A stretch of DNA of 64,000 bases from CBDCUQ01 sp965222835 (lineage in GTDB: Bacteria; Pseudomonadota; Alphaproteobacteria; Rhizobiales; Hyphomicrobiaceae): contig CBDCUQ010000004.1 in assembly GCA_965222835.1 (NCBI GenBank), forward strand, positions 1,116,001 through 1,180,000, in the 5' to 3' direction. The notes under the pieces are model-generated. The model saw nothing but the letters and a program-made list of their open reading frames with translations, had not been told where the DNA came from and ran no database searches. Made by a program: the position numbers and the translations under genes. Below, piece by piece: positions 62,150 through 64,000 of the stretch. Numbering within the stretch: the first letter of the stretch is position 1; the number at the start of each line of letters is the position of its first letter.

Positions 62150-62908
62150 TCAGGCTTCCGGTGCTTGGGTTTCCTGGTTCTCTCGTTCGGCCCACTCGCG
62201 GTAGGACAATATTTTGCCGTTGAGGTCGAGGTCGGGAAGGGCAAGCTCAACGATGAGCGGGGCAACCTCGTCCGGAGATGGCAGCGTCTTTGGGTCTTCA
62301 CCCGGAAATGCCCTGGCGCGCATGCCGGTGCGGATGGGTCCTGGATTAATGACGTTGACGCGGATGGGCGTATTCGCGCACTCAGCGGCATAGGTCTTGG
62401 CAAGGGCTTCGAGGGCGGCCTTGGAGACCGAGTAAGGACCCCAATACGCACGGCACTTTTCGGCGGCGCCTGAGGATACAAAGACGACACGTCCGCTGTC
62501 AGAGCGCTTGAGTAGAGGATCAAGGGTTCGGAGAAGGCGCCAATTGGCGTTGAGATTGGTGTCGATCACCGCTGTCCAGCTGTCGGTGGTGATGTGGCCG
62601 AGCGGAGAGAGCGGACCGAGCACGCCCGCGTTGGCAACAAAGACATCGAGCTTGCCCCATCTTTGGAAAATTGTGGGACCGAGCTGATCGATGTGTTCGC
62701 CATTGCGTAGATCAAGCTTCAGGATCGTGGCTTTGCCTTTGACGGCCCGGATCTCGTCGTCGAGTTCTTCTAGGGCGCCTTGTGTCCGCGCTGTGATAAT
62801 GACGTGGGCACCTTCTCGGGCCAATGCGCGTGCCGTGGCGCGCCCCAGGCCGCGCGACGCACCGGTGACCAAAGCCAGGCGATCTTTGAGGCGTTTTTCG
62901 ATGGCCAT
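62150..62908 (-). CDS. Short-chain dehydrogenase/reductase (SDR)
   Basis: A 252-residue classical SDR. The nucleotide motif TGASRGLGRATARAL is near residue 16, NAG in VFVANAGVLGPL, the catalytic Ser in VVFVSSGAAE, and the YxxxK in YWGPYSVSKAALEALAKTY. INPGPIRTGMRARAF follows. I chose the ATG at 62908 (MAIEKRLKDRLALVTG). The ORF start at 62992 would add 28 residues without family character. The substrate is unknown; it converges with the MBL hydrolase gene. Confidence 0.92.
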   Translation of the reverse strand: MAIEKRLKDRLALVTGASRGLGRATARALAREGAHVIITARTQGALEELDDEIRAVKGKATILKLDLRNGEHIDQLGPTIFQRWGKLDVFVANAGVLGPLSPLGHITTDSWTAVIDTNLNANWRLLRTLDPLLKRSDSGRVVFVSSGAAEKCRAYWGPYSVSKAALEALAKTYAAECANTPIRVNVINPGPIRTGMRARAFPGEDPKTLPSPDEVAPLIVELALPDLDLNGKILSYREWAERENQETQAPEA

Positions 62909-63170
62909 GGGCAACAGAACCTGACGCCGTGTGGTCGCAAGAGGGGTGGGGGCTATATGGTGCCACCACTCACCAGCTAGCCTGCTCCGCACCGGTGGCG
63001 CAAGGGGTGCGGGAGGTTGTGGTTTAGAGGCAGACTAGACTGCAACTGGGCATGTTTCATTAATTTGCGGCCGGCCGGGGCATTCTGGCGCGGGGCAACG
63101 CCTCCTATGGTGTAGAGGTAGTTGTTGAATGTTTCGCTTGGTCGTTCGCGTGCTCGGATACGCGTTATGA

Positions 63171-64000
63171 TCACGCCAGAAGTGAGAGCTGGCGAGGTGC
63201 GCTGCCGCCGTTTTGATCGGTGAGCTCGGTTGGATACTCGCCCGTGAAGCAGTGATCGGTGAACTGCGGATTGAGGTTGTCGCGTCCATCATAGCCGACC
63301 GAACGATAGATTCCGTCGACGGACAGGAACGCGAGGCTCGTCGCTCCCATGAATTTGCGCATATCCTCAAGGCTGTGGCTGGATGCCAAGAGCTGGTCGC
63401 GCGTGGGCGTATCGATGCCGTAATAATCGGAGTGTGTGATTGGGGGCGACGAGATGCGCATATGAACTTCGCTGGCGCCGGCGTCGTACATGAGCTGCAC
63501 GATTTTCTTGGACGTGGTGCCGCGGACGACGCTGTCGTCGATGAGAACCAGGCGCTTTCCACGAATAATGCCGGCGTTGGCGGAATGCTTGAGCTTTACA
63601 CCGAAGGCCCGAATGCGCTGCTCGGGTTCGATGAAGGTGCGGCCAACGTAGTGGTTGCGGATAATGCCAAGCTCGAAGGGCAGACCGGATTCCTGCGAAT
63701 ACCCGATGGCAGCCGGTACGCCGGAATCCGGAATTGGAACGACGAGGTCCGCGTCGGCCGGACATTCCTTGGCGAGCTGCACGCCCATCTGCTTGCGGAC
63801 GTCGTAAACGGAGCGGCCACCGACAATGGAGTCGGGGCGGGCGAAGTAGATGTACTCGAAGATGCAAGGACGTGCGGGGCGCTTGGGGAAGGGGCGATGG
63901 CTTTCGATGCCATCGCTGGTGATGACGATGACCTCACCGTTTTCGATTTCGCGCTCGAAACGGGCACCGACGATGTCGAGCGCACAGGTTTCGGAGGCGA
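63171..64000 (-). CDS. purF: Amidophosphoribosyltransferase PurF (5' end outside window)
   Basis: The frame continues past the right edge; the C-terminal 276 residues are present, ending RQLSLLA. The glutaminase domain end is seen as FEREIENGEVIVITSDG. The phosphoribosyltransferase domain has DLVVPIPDSGVPAAIGYSQESGLPFELGIIRNHYVGRTFIEP and the PRPP loop LVLIDDSVVRGTTSKKI. EVHMRISSPPI and the DYYGIDTP loop complete it. It transfers the glutamine amide nitrogen to PRPP, the first step of purine synthesis. Confidence 0.97.
   Translation of the reverse strand, partial: ASETCALDIVGARFEREIENGEVIVITSDGIESHRPFPKRPARPCIFEYIYFARPDSIVGGRSVYDVRKQMGVQLAKECPADADLVVPIPDSGVPAAIGYSQESGLPFELGIIRNHYVGRTFIEPEQRIRAFGVKLKHSANAGIIRGKRLVLIDDSVVRGTTSKKIVQLMYDAGASEVHMRISSPPITHSDYYGIDTPTRDQLLASSHSLEDMRKFMGATSLAFLSVDGIYRSVGYDGRDNLNPQFTDHCFTGEYPTELTDQNGGSAPRQLSLLA

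Overview
The window comes from a GC-rich alphaproteobacterium, most likely of the order Hyphomicrobiales (Rhizobiales). Three things point there: the block dusB(nifR3)-ntrB-ntrC-ntrY-ntrX-dat-hfq-hflX, a fused ispDF gene, and an NtrX without the sigma54-contact motif. Short palindromes of the GTCATCCCGG type, common in this group, also occur. I cannot name the genus from sequence alone. Nearly everything looks like chromosomal core or near-core DNA. I see no insertion sequence, prophage, CRISPR array, toxin-antitoxin pair or defence island.

Layout, left to right. 1-2.8 kb: a cellulose-synthase-like glycosyltransferase (cut by the window edge) behind a HlyD-type membrane fusion protein, a probable exopolysaccharide synthesis/export pair resembling rhizobial BgsB-BgsA. 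3-6.1 kb: a small secreted protein and a methyltransferase, divergent from a winged-helix/TPR regulator. 6.2-10.2 kb: a receiver protein and a large hybrid histidine kinase, plus a possible 52-residue small ORF. 10.3-15.1 kb: sulfate assimilation (cysH-cysD-cysN with a TauE-type exporter) and a glyoxalase. 15.6-22 kb: a double cold-shock-domain protein, a DUF192 protein, tRNA-Pro, an NDUFS4-like protein, tRNA-Arg, a peptide transporter, metC, and an orphan amino-acid-binding protein with a TPR partner. 22.1-26.8 kb: alaS and recA.

27-35.3 kb is a fatty-acid degradation region: fadE-fadJ-fadI on the plus strand, and fadD with a MerR regulator convergent to them. A palindrome resembling a LiuR-type MerR operator overlaps a candidate promoter upstream of fadE. 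35.6-37.3 kb: a specialised acyl carrier protein and ketoacyl synthase, closed by a strong terminator. 37.3-39.8 kb: a CinA-type amidohydrolase, a MarR regulator and ispDF. 39.9-50.4 kb: the nitrogen-regulation block through hfq and hflX. 50.5-64 kb: mixed housekeeping genes, including an FAD monooxygenase, mazG, a tandem pair of cyclophilin-like proteins, an ELM1-family protein, a CAT-anticodon tRNA, a nitrilase/GNAT/SnoaL-like operon, a Kef-type antiporter, tatD with a metallo-hydrolase, an SDR, and the 3' part of purF at the right edge.

I did not find an obviously unprecedented system. The points most worth follow-up are the GT2/fusion-protein pair, the hairpin-led ACP/ketoacyl synthase pair, the candidate MerR operator of the beta-oxidation operon, the tandem cyclophilin-like paralogues, and the wHTH-TPR/methyltransferase locus. 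All family assignments were made by reading motifs; no database search was run.
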